From positions 79,580-143,579 of the forward strand of contig NZ_NRQU01000003.1 of assembly GCF_004119495.1 (NCBI RefSeq): a stretch of DNA of 64,000 nucleotides, in the 5' to 3' direction. The notes below the pieces were generated by a model. That model did no database searches. It had not been told where the DNA came from and worked only from the letters and a program-made list of their open reading frames with translations. This DNA is from Flavobacterium sp. YO12 (lineage in GTDB: Bacteria; Bacteroidota; Bacteroidia; Flavobacteriales; Flavobacteriaceae). Positions 8,886 to 21,100 of the stretch are shown one piece after another. The number at the start of each line of letters is the position of its first letter. The first letter of the stretch is position 1. Position numbers and translations under genes: made by a program.

Positions 8886-8929
8886 AAAGACACAAAGCTT
8901 CATTTCCTAGAACAAACCTTTGTGTCTTT
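8886..8929 (-). terminator. Possible terminator hairpin after the DUF1579 gene
   Basis: Perfect 12-bp arms (8886-8897, 8918-8929) with a 20-base loop in the space between two minus-strand genes. No T run follows on the minus strand, so it may be an intergenic palindrome rather than a strong terminator. The nearby 8818-8840 stretch (ccacaaaggcacgaaggcgc) belongs to the same kind of intergenic element. Confidence 0.35.
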
Positions 8930-8953
8930 ATTTCTCTATATCTAAATAGAAAA

Positions 8954-9595
8954 TTACTTTTTCTTCATTATAATTTCCATGCTTTTATATTCTTCTCCAT
9001 TTTTCATGTCGAACATTTCCATTTTTCGGGTTTTAGGGTCGACAATTGTGTAGATCTCTCTGTAAGGCGTTTTTATACCATTCATAGGGTTTACCATATC
9101 GCCTTTTAATTCTATGCTTTTGGTTTTTTCGTCATATTTACCAAATCCTACCATCATTCCAGTTCCCATATTATCGATAAAAGTGCTGGTAAATTCTTTG
9201 CTGGCATTATTGTACGCTAATGTGCTTTTGCCTTCAAATGGTTGTCCCATCATGGTTCCGATATAAATAGCTTCTTGATAACGTCCGCCAAGGATCATTT
9301 TTACATTGGCTGTCGAAGTGGCCTTTTCAGGTTTTCCATTTGGTTCTGACCAAAAAGTCATTTCGCAATTCCAAGTTCCAACTTCATCGGCCATTAATTT
9401 ATGCTCGTTTCCTGGAGTTGCATAAGCTGCCCAAGCTTTCATTTGGGCTGCTGAGTCTAAAGGCTGTTCTGGAGCTGGTTCTTCTACAGCAACGCTGTCT
9501 TTGATTGTTTTTTCGGCATCTTCTGTTTTTGCTTCTTTTTTACAAGAGGTAAAACACAGTACCGCTAGTAGTAATGTTGTGGTTAAATTTTTCAT
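8954..9595 (-). CDS. DUF1579 lipoprotein
   Basis: A 213-residue predicted lipoprotein: signal peptide with lipobox CFTSC (Cys at about residue 18), then an acidic linker, then a DUF1579 beta-rich domain (about 55-210) starting with WAAYATPGNEHKLMADEVGTW and containing the GGRYQEAIYIGTMMGQPFEG stretch split across strands. DUF1579 proteins are secreted or lipid-anchored; no enzymatic function is established. The charged CKKE sequence after the Cys fits Bacteroidetes lipoproteins that may be moved to the surface. It is third in a minus-strand series behind mltD and the DUF4837 gene. Confidence 0.8.
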   Translation of the reverse strand: MKNLTTTLLLAVLCFTSCKKEAKTEDAEKTIKDSVAVEEPAPEQPLDSAAQMKAWAAYATPGNEHKLMADEVGTWNCEMTFWSEPNGKPEKATSTANVKMILGGRYQEAIYIGTMMGQPFEGKSTLAYNNASKEFTSTFIDNMGTGMMVGFGKYDEKTKSIELKGDMVNPMNGIKTPYREIYTIVDPKTRKMEMFDMKNGEEYKSMEIIMKKK

Positions 9596-9781
9596 AAGTC
9601 TTTGTTTTATTGTTTGTTATAAAACAAAAGTAAGAAATATATTAACTGTCGTGGTTTTAAGTTTAAGGTTTCAATGTTTCATGTTTTACATTGTGCAGTT
9701 TAACCACAAAGTTTACGAAAGGAATACTATTAAAAACGTTCTGATTAGAAAACTTGAAACATTGAAATCTGAAACAAATTT

Positions 9782-10750
9782 TTATCGTTTATCTATTTTT
9801 ACCGATTTTATGATGGCTTCTAGTTCTAACATTAAATCTCGTTCTTGATTGGATGGGGAATAACAGAATCCTTCTATAACTAAAATTCTATTATAAACTG
9901 GATCGACGATTGCGTAATTGATAAATGGGCCTGCCATGAAATCGTTTTTGAGCTCCCAGGTTCCTTTTGTTTCAAAGGCTTCTTTTTGGTCTAAAGTTGT
10001 ATTAGAAAAATAAGGTGCATAAGCTTCTCCGGTAATCATACGTGTATTTGGTTCACGCCCTTTTATGTAATAACCAATTGAATCTCTCATTTTGATTATA
10101 TTACCAACAACATTTCCTTTGGTTTTAAAGTTGTGAAGTGGTATTTGATAAATAAGTAAACTTGTATTGCCGCTTATAATGTCTTTTTTAAGCCAAATGA
10201 AATTCTTTTTGTGCAGCATGTATTCATATCCGGTTGGAATTTGGAGATCAATATGAAATTTGTTTTTTATAACTGCTGGGTTTAATAGTGATTTCCTATT
10301 GTCTTCCTGAATTTTGTGGATTTCGGCATCACGAATCATTTTGATTATTTGTGCTGAATTTAATTCGATACTGCAAATAATATCATCAACTGATTTTCCG
10401 TAAATGCGAAATGTATTGTGGGGCAAGGCTTTGCTGCGAGTAATCTCGAATTTATCGACTGCAGCTTTTTTAACCACAATTATACTGCGGCTGTCTGTAA
10501 CAAAACCTTCAAGAAGTCTTGCAGGGTATTGATTTATTGTAAATAGGGGTTCTTCTTGGGTTAGACCCAAAACTGGCGAGGCAAATTTGTTTCTAATGGT
10601 ATCGCCAACTTCTCCGTACCACAATTGGTCGTCGATAATGATAGAAATAGTATTTGTTTTCCCTGAAACTGGTTCTGACTGCTTATCTGTCTTTAAGCAA
10701 GACAACAGTAAAAATGGGATTAACAGCAATAAAAAATGGGTTTTATTCAT
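9782..10750 (-). CDS. DUF4837 lipoprotein
   Basis: A 322-residue predicted lipoprotein (lipobox LLSC, Cys at about residue 18). The body matches the DUF4837 family of Bacteroidetes: an early ISIIIDDQLWYGEVGDTIR stretch, then the FHIDLQIPTGYEYMLHKKNF region around residue 170 and a conserved GPFINYAIVDP near the end. Function unknown; the family is nearly always a single outer-membrane-type lipoprotein. It lies 46 bases after the lytic transglycosylase gene, so both are probably co-transcribed, which suggests an envelope-maintenance role (inference). Confidence 0.82.
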   Translation of the reverse strand: MNKTHFLLLLIPFLLLSCLKTDKQSEPVSGKTNTISIIIDDQLWYGEVGDTIRNKFASPVLGLTQEEPLFTINQYPARLLEGFVTDSRSIIVVKKAAVDKFEITRSKALPHNTFRIYGKSVDDIICSIELNSAQIIKMIRDAEIHKIQEDNRKSLLNPAVIKNKFHIDLQIPTGYEYMLHKKNFIWLKKDIISGNTSLLIYQIPLHNFKTKGNVVGNIIKMRDSIGYYIKGREPNTRMITGEAYAPYFSNTTLDQKEAFETKGTWELKNDFMAGPFINYAIVDPVYNRILVIEGFCYSPSNQERDLMLELEAIIKSVKIDKR

Positions 10751-10796
10751 TTTTTCAATTTATGAAATAAAACCCAAATTTAAATAAGATTTTTTA

Positions 10797-12635
10797 TTAT
10801 CCGTTTATTTTAAGTTTCATTCCGGGTTTAATGTCTTCATCTTTAATACCATTCCATTTTTTAATATCCGAGATTGTTACTCCTGGATATTTTTTAGAAA
10901 TACTGTATAAAGAATCTCCTTTTTTTACGTAATAATCCTCGCTCAAACTTTTTGCAGATGGTGCTTTTTTCTTAAAAGAATCAACAGAATTAAGTGCTAT
11001 TGCAGTTGATGCCGGTTCTTCGATTTCAGAAACTGTTTTAGAAACTACTAATGTTTTTCCTAAAGCAATTGTATTTGAATTTAAATTATTCAGTTCTTTT
11101 AAGTCCGCAATAGTCGTACCGAATTTTTTAGCAATGCTTCCTAAATTATCTCCAGCTGCAACGGTGTACTCTTGAGTTTGCACCTCATTTTTATCTTTGT
11201 CGTCAGCAGCGGCAATAGCTTCTTCGTGATTTCTTTCGATAATTGCCGGGGTTTTAGGCTCTTTTATATTTTTAGAAACTGTTTCTGCTTCTGATCTGAT
11301 TTTTAATGTTCTTCCAAATACAACTGCATTGGATTTAAGATTATTCCATTTTTTTAAATCAGAAATATTAACATTATACTTATCTGCGATTGCGCCTAAG
11401 TTGTCTCCTTTTCTAACTTTATAAAACTGAATATCTTTTGATGATGCTACGGCTTCTCTAGTTACTGCTGGTTTTACTTTTGGCGCCACTTTCATTGCTA
11501 ATTGTGTCGACATTGTTTTAAATCCAGATTGGTACTTAACGTAGGCATATATTTTATCTTCATTTGAAACGAAGGTGGCAATTTTATCCTTTGGTAAACG
11601 AAGGAAATGCTGTTCTCCTTGATAATAAGGCACTACATTTAATTTATAAGAAGGGTTTAGGAGCTGAATCTGCGATTGCGGCATATCGAGTAAATCTGCA
11701 ATCTGTTTGAAAGACATTTGGTTTTTTATTGCAACTGTGTCTGTTTCAAAATTTTTAACAACTGCTCTTTCTGGATTAATTCCGTGCTCTTTATGGTATT
11801 CGAAAAGATACATTGTAGCGTAAAATGCTGGAACGTATCCTTGAGTTTCTTTTGGAAGGTTATTACGAATGTCCCAATAGTTTGTTTTACCGCCTGAACG
11901 ACGAATTGCTTTTGTTACGTTTCCTGGTCCTGAGTTGTATGAAGCTAAAACTAGTTCCCAATCGTTAAAAACGTTAAACATTCTGGTCATGTAATCTGAA
12001 GCTGCGGCTGTAGCTTTAAGAGCATCGCTTCGTTCATCAACATAAGAATCGATTTTTAAAGCGTATTGTTTTCCGGTTCCGTACATAAACTGCCAAAGTC
12101 CGGTGGCGCCCATTTTAGAAACTGCTTTAGGGTTTAAAGCAGATTCTACAACGGCTAAATATTTAATTTCCAAAGGAATTTTTTCTTTGGCAAACGTTTC
12201 CTCAAAAATTGGAAAGTAATATTCAGATAAAGCCATTAATCGAGAAAACGATTTTTTACGATTCTTAAGAAATGACTTTATTATATTTTCTAAACCTTGA
12301 TTGTATTGAATATCAAATGGTGATTTTTCATTCATTGCCTGCAGACGTTGTTTTAGAAGTTCTGTTGGCAGTTCTTCATCTACTGTAACATCTGAGTTAA
12401 TGGTTTGAATATCTTTTGTTAAATCGTCATAAATATCTAAGCTTACTAACTCATTCATCCAAAGACTGTCAACACGAGTTGCCATGTCATCTTTTTTGAA
12501 AGTGCTTTTTATTGAGTCTAGATATGATAACTTAACTACTGGCTTAAGTTCTAATTCGGTTTTTGCAGTTTCCTGCGCAAACATCGACATCGAAAAAAGG
12601 ACAGATACCGCTAGTGAGATTTTTTTTACAATCAT
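10797..12635 (-). CDS. Membrane-bound lytic murein transglycosylase D-like protein with three LysM repeats
   Basis: A 612-residue exported cell-wall enzyme. It has a signal peptide (ends near SMFAQE), an SLT/lysozyme-fold domain (about 140-270) with the catalytic Glu in AVVESALNPKAVSKMGATG (about residue 162) and GLWQFM, followed by three LysM domains near residues 402, 488 and 567 (each with a GDNLG or GDSLY core). It should cleave glycan strands to leave 1,6-anhydro ends, while LysM anchors it to peptidoglycan. Length and domain order fit MltD. It has its own possible promoter (12690-12697) and follows pgk by 110 bases. Confidence 0.92.
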   Translation of the reverse strand: MIVKKISLAVSVLFSMSMFAQETAKTELELKPVVKLSYLDSIKSTFKKDDMATRVDSLWMNELVSLDIYDDLTKDIQTINSDVTVDEELPTELLKQRLQAMNEKSPFDIQYNQGLENIIKSFLKNRKKSFSRLMALSEYYFPIFEETFAKEKIPLEIKYLAVVESALNPKAVSKMGATGLWQFMYGTGKQYALKIDSYVDERSDALKATAAASDYMTRMFNVFNDWELVLASYNSGPGNVTKAIRRSGGKTNYWDIRNNLPKETQGYVPAFYATMYLFEYHKEHGINPERAVVKNFETDTVAIKNQMSFKQIADLLDMPQSQIQLLNPSYKLNVVPYYQGEQHFLRLPKDKIATFVSNEDKIYAYVKYQSGFKTMSTQLAMKVAPKVKPAVTREAVASSKDIQFYKVRKGDNLGAIADKYNVNISDLKKWNNLKSNAVVFGRTLKIRSEAETVSKNIKEPKTPAIIERNHEEAIAAADDKDKNEVQTQEYTVAAGDNLGSIAKKFGTTIADLKELNNLNSNTIALGKTLVVSKTVSEIEEPASTAIALNSVDSFKKKAPSAKSLSEDYYVKKGDSLYSISKKYPGVTISDIKKWNGIKDEDIKPGMKLKING

Positions 12636-12689
12636 ATAACATCTTTTTTAAACCCTTATAATTCAAATAATTATAAGACCTCGTTTTTG

Positions 12690-12697
12690 CAAAAATA
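12690..12697 (-). promoter_or_regulatory. Possible -7 box for the mltD-like gene
   Basis: On the minus strand TATTTTTG fits TAnnTTTG, 55 bases before the start. A TTTTG lies 24 bases further up, slightly wide. The leader also holds a 9-bp inverted repeat (12655-12663 / 12669-12677). Confidence 0.35.
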
Positions 12698-12745
12698 AAT
12701 GGTTTAACGAAGAAAACTATGCAAAAAAATGTTAAATGTGATATT

Positions 12746-13933
12746 TTAGTCTAAAATCGCAGCGATTCCAGGTAAAGTTCTTCCTTCTAACATTTCAAGC
12801 ATTGCCCCGCCACCAGTAGAAACATAGCTCATTTTGTCTTCAAAACCGAATTGTTTTACGGCTGCAACTGAATCACCGCCTCCAACTAATGAAAATGCTC
12901 CATTTTGTGTTGCTTCGGCAATATAATCACCTAAAGCAATCGTTCCTTTAGAGAATGTTTCCATTTCGAAAACGCCTAATGGACCATTCCATAAAATAGT
13001 TTTTGACTCTAAAATCACTTTTTTAAAGTTTTCTAAAGATTTAGGTCCTGCATCAAGTCCTTGCCATCCGTCAGGAATTGCTGTTACATCTACAATTTGT
13101 GTATTTGCTGTATTTGAAAAATCATCAGCGGCAACTACATCAACTGGAATGTGAACTTGTACATTTTTCTCTTTTGCTAATCTTAAAATTTCAAGTGCTA
13201 AATCTAGTTTGTCATCTTCGCAGATTGACTCACCAATTTTTCCACCTTGTGCTTTAACGAAAGTAAAAGTCATTCCACCACCAATAATCATGTGATCTAC
13301 TTTGTCAAGAATATTTTCGATAACGGTAATTTTAGAAGAAACTTTTGAACCTCCTAAAACTGCTATTACTGGTTTTTCGCTGTTTTTAAGTACTTTATTT
13401 AAGCTTTCAATTTCTTTTGCTAATAATGTTCCAAAACATTTTTCGTTTGGAAAAAACTGTGCAATAATTGTTGTTGAAGCGTGCGCTCTGTGTGCTGTAC
13501 CAAATGCATCATTTACATAAATATCTCCAAGCGATGCTAATTCTTTTGCAAAAGCAACATCACCAGCTTCTTCTTCAGCATGAAAACGTAAATTTTCAAG
13601 TAATAAAACTTCTCCTGGTTTTAAATTTTTAGCTGCTGTTTGTGCTGGTTCTCCAATACAGTTTTCAGCAAACTTAACCTCAACTCCTAAAATTTGAGAA
13701 GCTGTTTTTAAAATATGTTTTAACGAATATTTTTCTTCTGCTCCTTTTGGTCTTCCTAAGTGCGACATTAAAATTACGCTTCCGCCTTGTGCTAAAATAG
13801 CATCAATTGTTGGTTTTGCAGCATCAATACGTGTCGTATCTGTTACATTAAAATTCTCGTCTAATGGCACATTAAAATCAACACGGATAATTGCCTTTTT
13901 ATTTTTAAAATCGAAATCGTTTAAAGTTTTCAT
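12746..13933 (-). CDS. pgk: Phosphoglycerate kinase
   Basis: A 395-residue glycolytic enzyme that moves the phosphate of 1,3-bisphosphoglycerate to ADP. The N-terminal substrate-binding motif [11 protein letters not shown] (about residues 15-25), the SHLGRPKG loop, GGSKVSSKI, and the nucleotide-binding [11 protein letters not shown] near the end are all intact, and length is normal. It is the first gene of a minus-strand series running into the mltD-like gene. A -7 box sits at 13966-13973. It follows sprF in the same direction, with no obvious terminator in the 166-base gap. Confidence 0.97.
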   Translation of the reverse strand: MKTLNDFDFKNKKAIIRVDFNVPLDENFNVTDTTRIDAAKPTIDAILAQGGSVILMSHLGRPKGAEEKYSLKHILKTASQILGVEVKFAENCIGEPAQTAAKNLKPGEVLLLENLRFHAEEEAGDVAFAKELASLGDIYVNDAFGTAHRAHASTTIIAQFFPNEKCFGTLLAKEIESLNKVLKNSEKPVIAVLGGSKVSSKITVIENILDKVDHMIIGGGMTFTFVKAQGGKIGESICEDDKLDLALEILRLAKEKNVQVHIPVDVVAADDFSNTANTQIVDVTAIPDGWQGLDAGPKSLENFKKVILESKTILWNGPLGVFEMETFSKGTIALGDYIAEATQNGAFSLVGGGDSVAAVKQFGFEDKMSYVSTGGGAMLEMLEGRTLPGIAAILD

Positions 13934-13965
13934 TTTATAATTTTTTAGTTTTTTTGAAAGAAAAA

Positions 13966-13973
13966 CAAATATA
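13966..13973 (-). promoter_or_regulatory. -7 box of pgk promoter
   Basis: Minus-strand TATATTTG fits the TAnnTTTG consensus 33 bases before the pgk start. No clear TTG at -33. Confidence 0.45.
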
Positions 13974-14099
13974 GAACTTTTACAGTTGTATTAAATTCGA
14001 AAAAAACAAAAATAACTAGTGATTAACAACGAAAACGATGTAAATTATGAAATAAAACAAAAAATGTTTTAAATACTAAAATTTTTACGGTGGTTCTTA

Positions 14100-15074
14100 T
14101 TAATCGTGCACTGGACTTTGTGTACAAGGACAGTTACTGATTGATGAGAAGAAATCAAAACCAATTGTAATTGAATGTGTACCAGTATTGTAATTTCCTA
14201 AATCATTGAACATTACTTGATACGAGTATCCAAAATAGAATTTTGATTTCATGAAACCTACCATTGGTCCTACTGACAATGGTTTTGGAAATTGATCGTT
14301 TAAGAAACGATATGAAACTCCAATCCAATAATAATCTTCGTAACGGTTATAACGTCTGTACTTAAAGTTGAAATCGGTTGTTGAACGCTTATCGCTGGCA
14401 AAATACTGATAGTAAATTGATGGTTCGTATTCTATACGTCTATTTTCGCCGTCGTTAAAGACAAAGCCTGTATACACTTGATAATTTGAAAGCAAACTAG
14501 GCTCTACACCACGATATTTATCTGTGTTCTTTTTTAAGACGTTATTGGCATTAAAACTTACATAAAATCCTTTGTTACGATATAGCGCACTAACATCGAA
14601 GTTGCTATTTGTTGTATAACGGTTATCTGTAACGGCTGGATCCAAAATTGGACGTTCTATTGTATTGTTAAATTCATCAATATCAATTCTAAATGTATTG
14701 AAGTTGTATGAAAGTCCAAAAGATAAATATTGTTTGGAATAATAATCAAGAATCAAATGGTGAGCAAATGAAACTTTTGCTCCTGTTTGTCTGGTATATC
14801 CATTTTTATCATTGTAAACATTTAAACCAACTCCTGAACGGTCTAGAATTCTAAAATCGGCATACAGCGATTGATTATCTGGTGCATCTTTAATCCCAAC
14901 CCATTGTGTAAGGCCGTTGGCACGAATTCTAAGATTATCACCAATACCTGCAAATGCTGGTGAAATTACAAAAGGGTTATCTGCCAAATACTGGGTAAAT
15001 ACTGGTAGGTTTAACTCTTGGCTGTAACTTGTTGTTACAGCCATGAGTACTAAGGATAAAATAAACTTTTTCAT
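14100..15074 (-). CDS. sprF: SprF, PorP/SprF-family outer-membrane protein needed for SprB secretion
   Basis: A 324-residue PorP/SprF-family protein. I start it at the Met that gives a proper signal peptide (MKKFILSLVLMAVTTSYSQE); the frame is open further upstream into sprB but lacks one. The mature part shows the family hallmarks: FTQYLADNPFVISPAFAG at the N-terminus, alternating beta strands, and the closing YNTGTHSITIGFDF. PorP-like proteins form 14-strand outer-membrane barrels that partner with single type IX secretion clients; in F. johnsoniae SprF is needed for SprB to reach the surface. It lies 43 bases after sprB as the last gene of the operon. Confidence 0.93.
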   Translation of the reverse strand: MKKFILSLVLMAVTTSYSQELNLPVFTQYLADNPFVISPAFAGIGDNLRIRANGLTQWVGIKDAPDNQSLYADFRILDRSGVGLNVYNDKNGYTRQTGAKVSFAHHLILDYYSKQYLSFGLSYNFNTFRIDIDEFNNTIERPILDPAVTDNRYTTNSNFDVSALYRNKGFYVSFNANNVLKKNTDKYRGVEPSLLSNYQVYTGFVFNDGENRRIEYEPSIYYQYFASDKRSTTDFNFKYRRYNRYEDYYWIGVSYRFLNDQFPKPLSVGPMVGFMKSKFYFGYSYQVMFNDLGNYNTGTHSITIGFDFFSSISNCPCTQSPVHD

Positions 15075-15117
15075 TGTAATAATTTTTTTAGACAACATCA
15101 TAGGGGCATTTATTTTG

Positions 15118-18100
15118 TTATCTGTATAAAGTGAAATGTCCAACAAACTCTCTTGCATCATTCTCGTCATTTAGTTTAAGAACATACCAATAATCACCTG
15201 ATGGTAATTCAGCACCGTTGTATCTACCATCCCATTTTTGACCATAGTGATATTTAGCAATTATACGACCGTATCTGTCAAATATTGAGAACTCCAGTTT
15301 GTCATAGATATTTGTACATCCAGGTCCCCAAGTGTCGTAAACGCCGTCGCCGTTTGGTGTAAAGTAATTATCAAGACAAACATCAATATACTTAATGTAG
15401 TAATCTTGAGAAACTGTACAGCCATTTTTATCTCTTACGGTTATGGTGTAAGTACCAGTTTTGTAAATTTTGAACTCATTTTTAGTACTAAAGTTTACTC
15501 CATCGATACTATACTCGTAATCACCTCCACCACCTGTGGCAGTTGCTTTAATGATGTTCCATACTCCTTTGTCTTCTGCTAATGTTAATGCTAAAGGTTC
15601 GTATGAAACGATCTTGAAACTTGTTGTTGGCGTCTCACATCCATTTGTATGTCTTGCTACAATAAAGTGAGTTCCTGGTGCCACGTTTGTAAAGACGTTG
15701 CTTGGCTGATAAGTTCCTGTTCCGTCAAGTGAGTAATCGACATCGGCAATATCATTGCTGTCATCAATTTTTACAACTACCATGTTTGCTTGTGCATTGT
15801 TAACACAGTGGTAAGATACTTCGGTAATTGGATCAAGAACAACTGCTTTATCCATTATAACGTCTCTCGAAGTTAAACAAGTAGCGTCTTTAACAAACAC
15901 CTTATGTGCTCCTCCTTTAAGGTTAGCAAAACTATGCTGTGTACCGATAACTGGTGCATAAGTTCCGTTTTCATTATCAAGACTGATACTATAAGGTGGT
16001 TTTCCTCCAGAAATTTCTATGGTAAATGCACCATCTTTATCTCCATCACATATTTCTTGGATAATAGGTCCTACTACTTTCGCCTCTAAAACTGTTGGTT
16101 CTTTGATTTCACGCTCTATAATTTGGAAACATGAATTTTCGTCTTGAATAATAATTTGGTATAAACCTGGAACTAAACGATCAAAGACAGATTTAGTATC
16201 GAATAAACCTAAATTTGGCGAAATTGCATACTGAATAACTCCAGTTCCACCAGTTGCAGCGATTACTATTTTACCATCATCAGCTCCAAAACATGTCACA
16301 TCGGTTACTGTTGCTGTAACAGATAATGCTTCTGCAGGTTCATTTATTGTTATTGCTTGTGAAGAATACTGACAATCACCACTGTCTACTCTTACAACAT
16401 AAACTCCTTTTGGAAGCAGATCGAAATAACCGCTAGGTTGTGCCGCTCTAACTATTCCACCTGTGCTATCAAGTAAAGTATATATATAATTTCCTAAACC
16501 GCCTACACCTTCAGCATCAATGACTGCTGTTGAATCTCCTTTACAATAAACTACTGCATTCATTAAATCTAGCTTAAGATCTAATGGTGTTACAGGATTT
16601 ATGGTAATATTATTAGAGATAGCTCCAACACATCCTCTAGAATCTCTTACATAGTACTGATGATCTCCTAATCCAACAGCAAATGTTACTGATGAAGAAA
16701 ATTGACCTGCAATTGCGGCAAAAGTTTTGTCTGTACTGTACTCATATTGTCCAGTTCCTCCTGTTGCACTTAAAGTCAATGTCGCACTTGTTTTACAAGT
16801 TATTCCTGTAGCCAGTTTTAATTCGGCTTCGACTTTAGATGGCTCGTTTATTACTAGCTCTGCACTTGGTTGTGAAACACAGTTAAGGCCATCAACAACT
16901 GTTACTGAATATGTTCCAGCTGCTAAGCCTGAGAAAACAGGTTGGCTTTGAGGTGCAGATGAAACTACAGGAACTACAGATAGATAGTTTAAAATATAAG
17001 AATAATTGGTTCCCTGACCTCCCGTTGGAAGATCAACTGTAATTTCACCACTGTTATCACCACTACATAGTAAACTACCAACAGTTGCATTAGCTGTTAC
17101 CAATATTGGATCTGGAATTTTTAATGTTATTGTCTTAGTATCTATACATCCATTAATGTCTTTAACGTTTAGTGTATAAACTCCATCTTTTAAGTTTTCG
17201 AAATAAGATTGAGTTGAATATGCAAAACTAACTGGACCTACCAATTCATAAAGATAGTCTCCGCCTAGCCATCCACCTTCAGCATCTGCCTGAATTGTAC
17301 CATCATTACCAGGATCACAAGTAATTGGTGTATGAATTTCTGATAATACTAACGCAGATTCCGGCTGTTCGATCAAGAAACTAGTTTCAACATCACAAGT
17401 TGGTGACCCAACTAATTGTGTTTTAACTGTATATCTTCCAGCAGGTAAATTAGGAATATTTACTGTAGCGCCTCCTGATGTTCCATTAATAATTAGTGGT
17501 CCAGCAGCTGTTATTGGTCCCGTAATAGTGTAATGAAATGCTCCCGCATCATCAGTTGGGACAACTTCCTTGTCTACCATCGTTAAATCAACACTTCCTG
17601 TTGAGCTTCCATAACAAATAACATTTTTAATATTATTTGCTACTAACTCAAATGTATTTGGATCGTTAACATAATGAATCATTGTTAGAACACATCCAGT
17701 AGAAAGATTAGTAACTTTAACTAAATAATTTCCTATCGTTAGTCCAAAGAAAGCACCATCATTATTTGTAACATCATATGTGCTTCCTGCACTAACTCCT
17801 TTTAGGTTGTAACGCAATACCGGCATAGGAGTTGTTGTTCCTGTCATGGTAACATTAACTTGAATATCCTGATCATTAATACAAGTACTTTCCTTAGTTA
17901 CTGTAATTGCTGAGGGAGTTGCAAAATCAATAGCCACGAATGGTTTGATTACTGCAGTTGTTGTTCCTAAACAACCATTAGTATCGTAAACATTGATTAC
18001 ATAGTTACCTCCTAATAGATCTGATTCTATATAAACAGGATTATCTCCTCTTTGAACCGGAATAGGATTTCCATTTTTCAAAAATTCGTAAACTTTATAA

Positions 18101-21100
18101 TCGTTAGAACCACCAGATGGCAGACCAACTGTAATCGTTGCATCATTCGCTTTATTTATCGAAGTACATCCAAATTCTACTACATCCGGATTAGGAACTG
18201 TGATTGCCAACGGTTCTTCAACGTCAATAGTTTTATCAACTGGACAACCTTTTCCTGAAGTTACTCTAACTGTATACGTTCCTTTAGGAAGATTTGTAAA
18301 TACATTACCAACTAAAACCACTCCAATTGGTGATGGATTGATTGAGTAAGTATAAACAGGATTATTGTTTACTGTTGTTGTTTGAGCAGCCATATTTACA
18401 GTAATACTTCCTGTGCTTCCTCCGTTGCAAAGTACTTTTGATGGAGTTAAACTAAAGTCGATTGCTGTATTTGGAATTTCAAAAACAACTTCTACGTCTT
18501 TTGTACAATTTGTTCCTCTATCTCTAACACTAAATGTATACTTACCAGGAGTCAACCCGCTAAATACAGGTGTTGTTTGAGTATTTACCCAATTGTCTTT
18601 AGTGTATTCATAACTTGGTATTATTGTACCTCCTGAAGCAATTAATGTTACTTCGCCTTCGTTTCCATTACAAATAGGATTTATAATATTGTCGTCATAC
18701 AATAATTTTAGCGGCTCTAAAATATGAACTACTTGAGTAACCACACATTTATTCTCGTCACGAACATATACAGTGTGATCTCCTGTAGTTTTTACTACCA
18801 AAATACTATTTGCTCCCCAGCTGTTTCCGTCTAAGCTGTATTGAAGATTTGGAGTAAATCCTGATGCTATTACAGGAATATCATAAGTACCTGCTGTACT
18901 AGGACATTGTGTAGGTATTGCCGAAGTAATACTTGGCATTGGATCTTGTGATATCTTAACTGTTACATGATCAAAACATCCTTGCAGATCTTTCACATAC
19001 ACATCGTATGAATCGAATTTCGGAAACACCTCACTTGTAGCAATTTCTATAGTAGTAAATGGATTATAATCTCCACCTGCTGGAATTGTTGGCGGCGTTG
19101 TTGTAGGTACTACTGCATACATATATCCAGATGTTCCTCCTACAATTGTTGTTTCGTCAATAGTAAGAACTGCTTTTAAATCATGACAGTTCTGATTCTT
19201 AACGCTTACCTTAAATCCGCTTAAATCTAAAGGATCCGGCTCAGTAATAATAACTGAATTTGAAGTTGCAGGGCAACTTGGGAAATCAGTTTCTACAATT
19301 CTTACTGTATAATTGTTTCCTTCAAGTAATCCGTAAGGAATTACAAATGGATTAGAAACAGCAGTATCATGAGAACCTGAAGCTCCAGCTACTGCCGTTG
19401 TTCCTTTATAAACTGCATAATCATATTTTCCAGAATAATTTAAGATATTAATTTCGATTGAACCCGAAGCATTGCCACTACAATCTACGTTTGCATAAGT
19501 GCTTGCAACCACTTTTGCTTTGTCGAAAACTGGAATTTCATATGACGCAGATTTTAAACTACACCCTGTATTATTATCAAAAACTTCAAACTCATAGTAA
19601 CTACCTACTGATAATGCATCATAAGTAAATGTATTTCCTGTAACCGGAAGTGGTCCGTCAAAAAATGCACCGTCTTTGTATACATTATAAGTAAATGGAT
19701 TAGGCGAATTACTTCCTCCAGTAATCGTAACATTTATTTCCTGCTTGTTATTAATACAGTCCATTTTTGTACCAAAAACACCATCCACAGAATTTAATTT
19801 AGGTAATGGATTTAATACTGTAGTCAATTTTGTTGTTTGTAAACAACCTTTCGAGTCTTTCACATAAAAAGTTGGATCTTGAACACTTCCATTATCCCCT
19901 AACTCAAATGTATATTTATTATCTGCAGGTATGCTATTACTTGCGAAATAACGAATACCATCTATACTGAAAGTATACGTACCTGTACCTCCTCCAGCTG
20001 TAACAACTGCAGTTGTTTTAGTTGGATTTACAGTACAGCTAAACGGTACTGCATCAGCTGTTGCAGTTACTGCGACAGGATCTAATATTTCAACATCTAC
20101 ATTTGCTTCGCAATTTAAGTTTGAGGTAACACTTACATTATATTTTCCAGGAGCTAATCCGCTAAATACATTCATACCTTGCGTTTTAGCTGTACCAGCT
20201 GGTAATGGTGTAAGTGTATAATTATAACTATCGCTATTATTTACTGGTCTTAAATTTACAGTAATGGTTCCGTTGTTATTTGTTCCTTGCGGAGCATTAC
20301 AGTCTACTGGTGTAATATCAATATCTGTTATTAACAAATCTACCGGAGTTGGAGGATTCATAACAACTTTTTCTGTAATGACATAAGAACAATTTTTTGC
20401 ATCATAAACTACAATTTCATAGTTTCCTGTCTCTCCAGCTAGAACGGTATGATAAGCAGTGTCTAATCCTGCTGGGAATGCTATTGGAGCAGATACTACG
20501 CCAGCAGGATTCTTAACGGTATAAGTATAAGAACCATAACCACCTACAGCAGTAATTTTAATGGTTCCATCAACTGTACCTGTACAGAAGATCTCTTTCT
20601 CGTTTGTTGCTGAAGCAAAAAGCTGCGATTTGATATCTGCTTTTTCAGATACTAATGACTGACATCCATAAGCATCTTTTACAAAAACATCATAACTACC
20701 TGGCGATAAATTACTAAAAGTATAAGTATCATCTGGTACAGGCAAAGTGTTACTTGGAAAGAATGTATCACCATTATCAATACTGAAAAGGTAAGGTCCT
20801 ACCCCTAATGAAGCTTTTACAACCAATGTTGCCTTATTTGTACTATCATAACAATAGTCAGATGTTGCTGTAATAGTAGCTATTGGAGGAGTTGGAAGTA
20901 CCAAATTAAATGTATCAGACTTCTCACAACCATTAGCATCTTTTACAGACACTTTATAAAGTCCAACAAGTCTTAGGTTTCCAAAAATACCATCGTTATT
21001 AACCAATGCAGGACCTGATGGAGGTGTAAGTGTATAAACATTATTACCCCATCCGCCTTGAGTAGTAACTTTAACTGCACCATCAGTTGTACAACCTAGC

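Noticed and set aside
15075..15170. Longer sprF start overlapping sprB
   Set aside because: It would bury the signal peptide 32 residues inside the protein.
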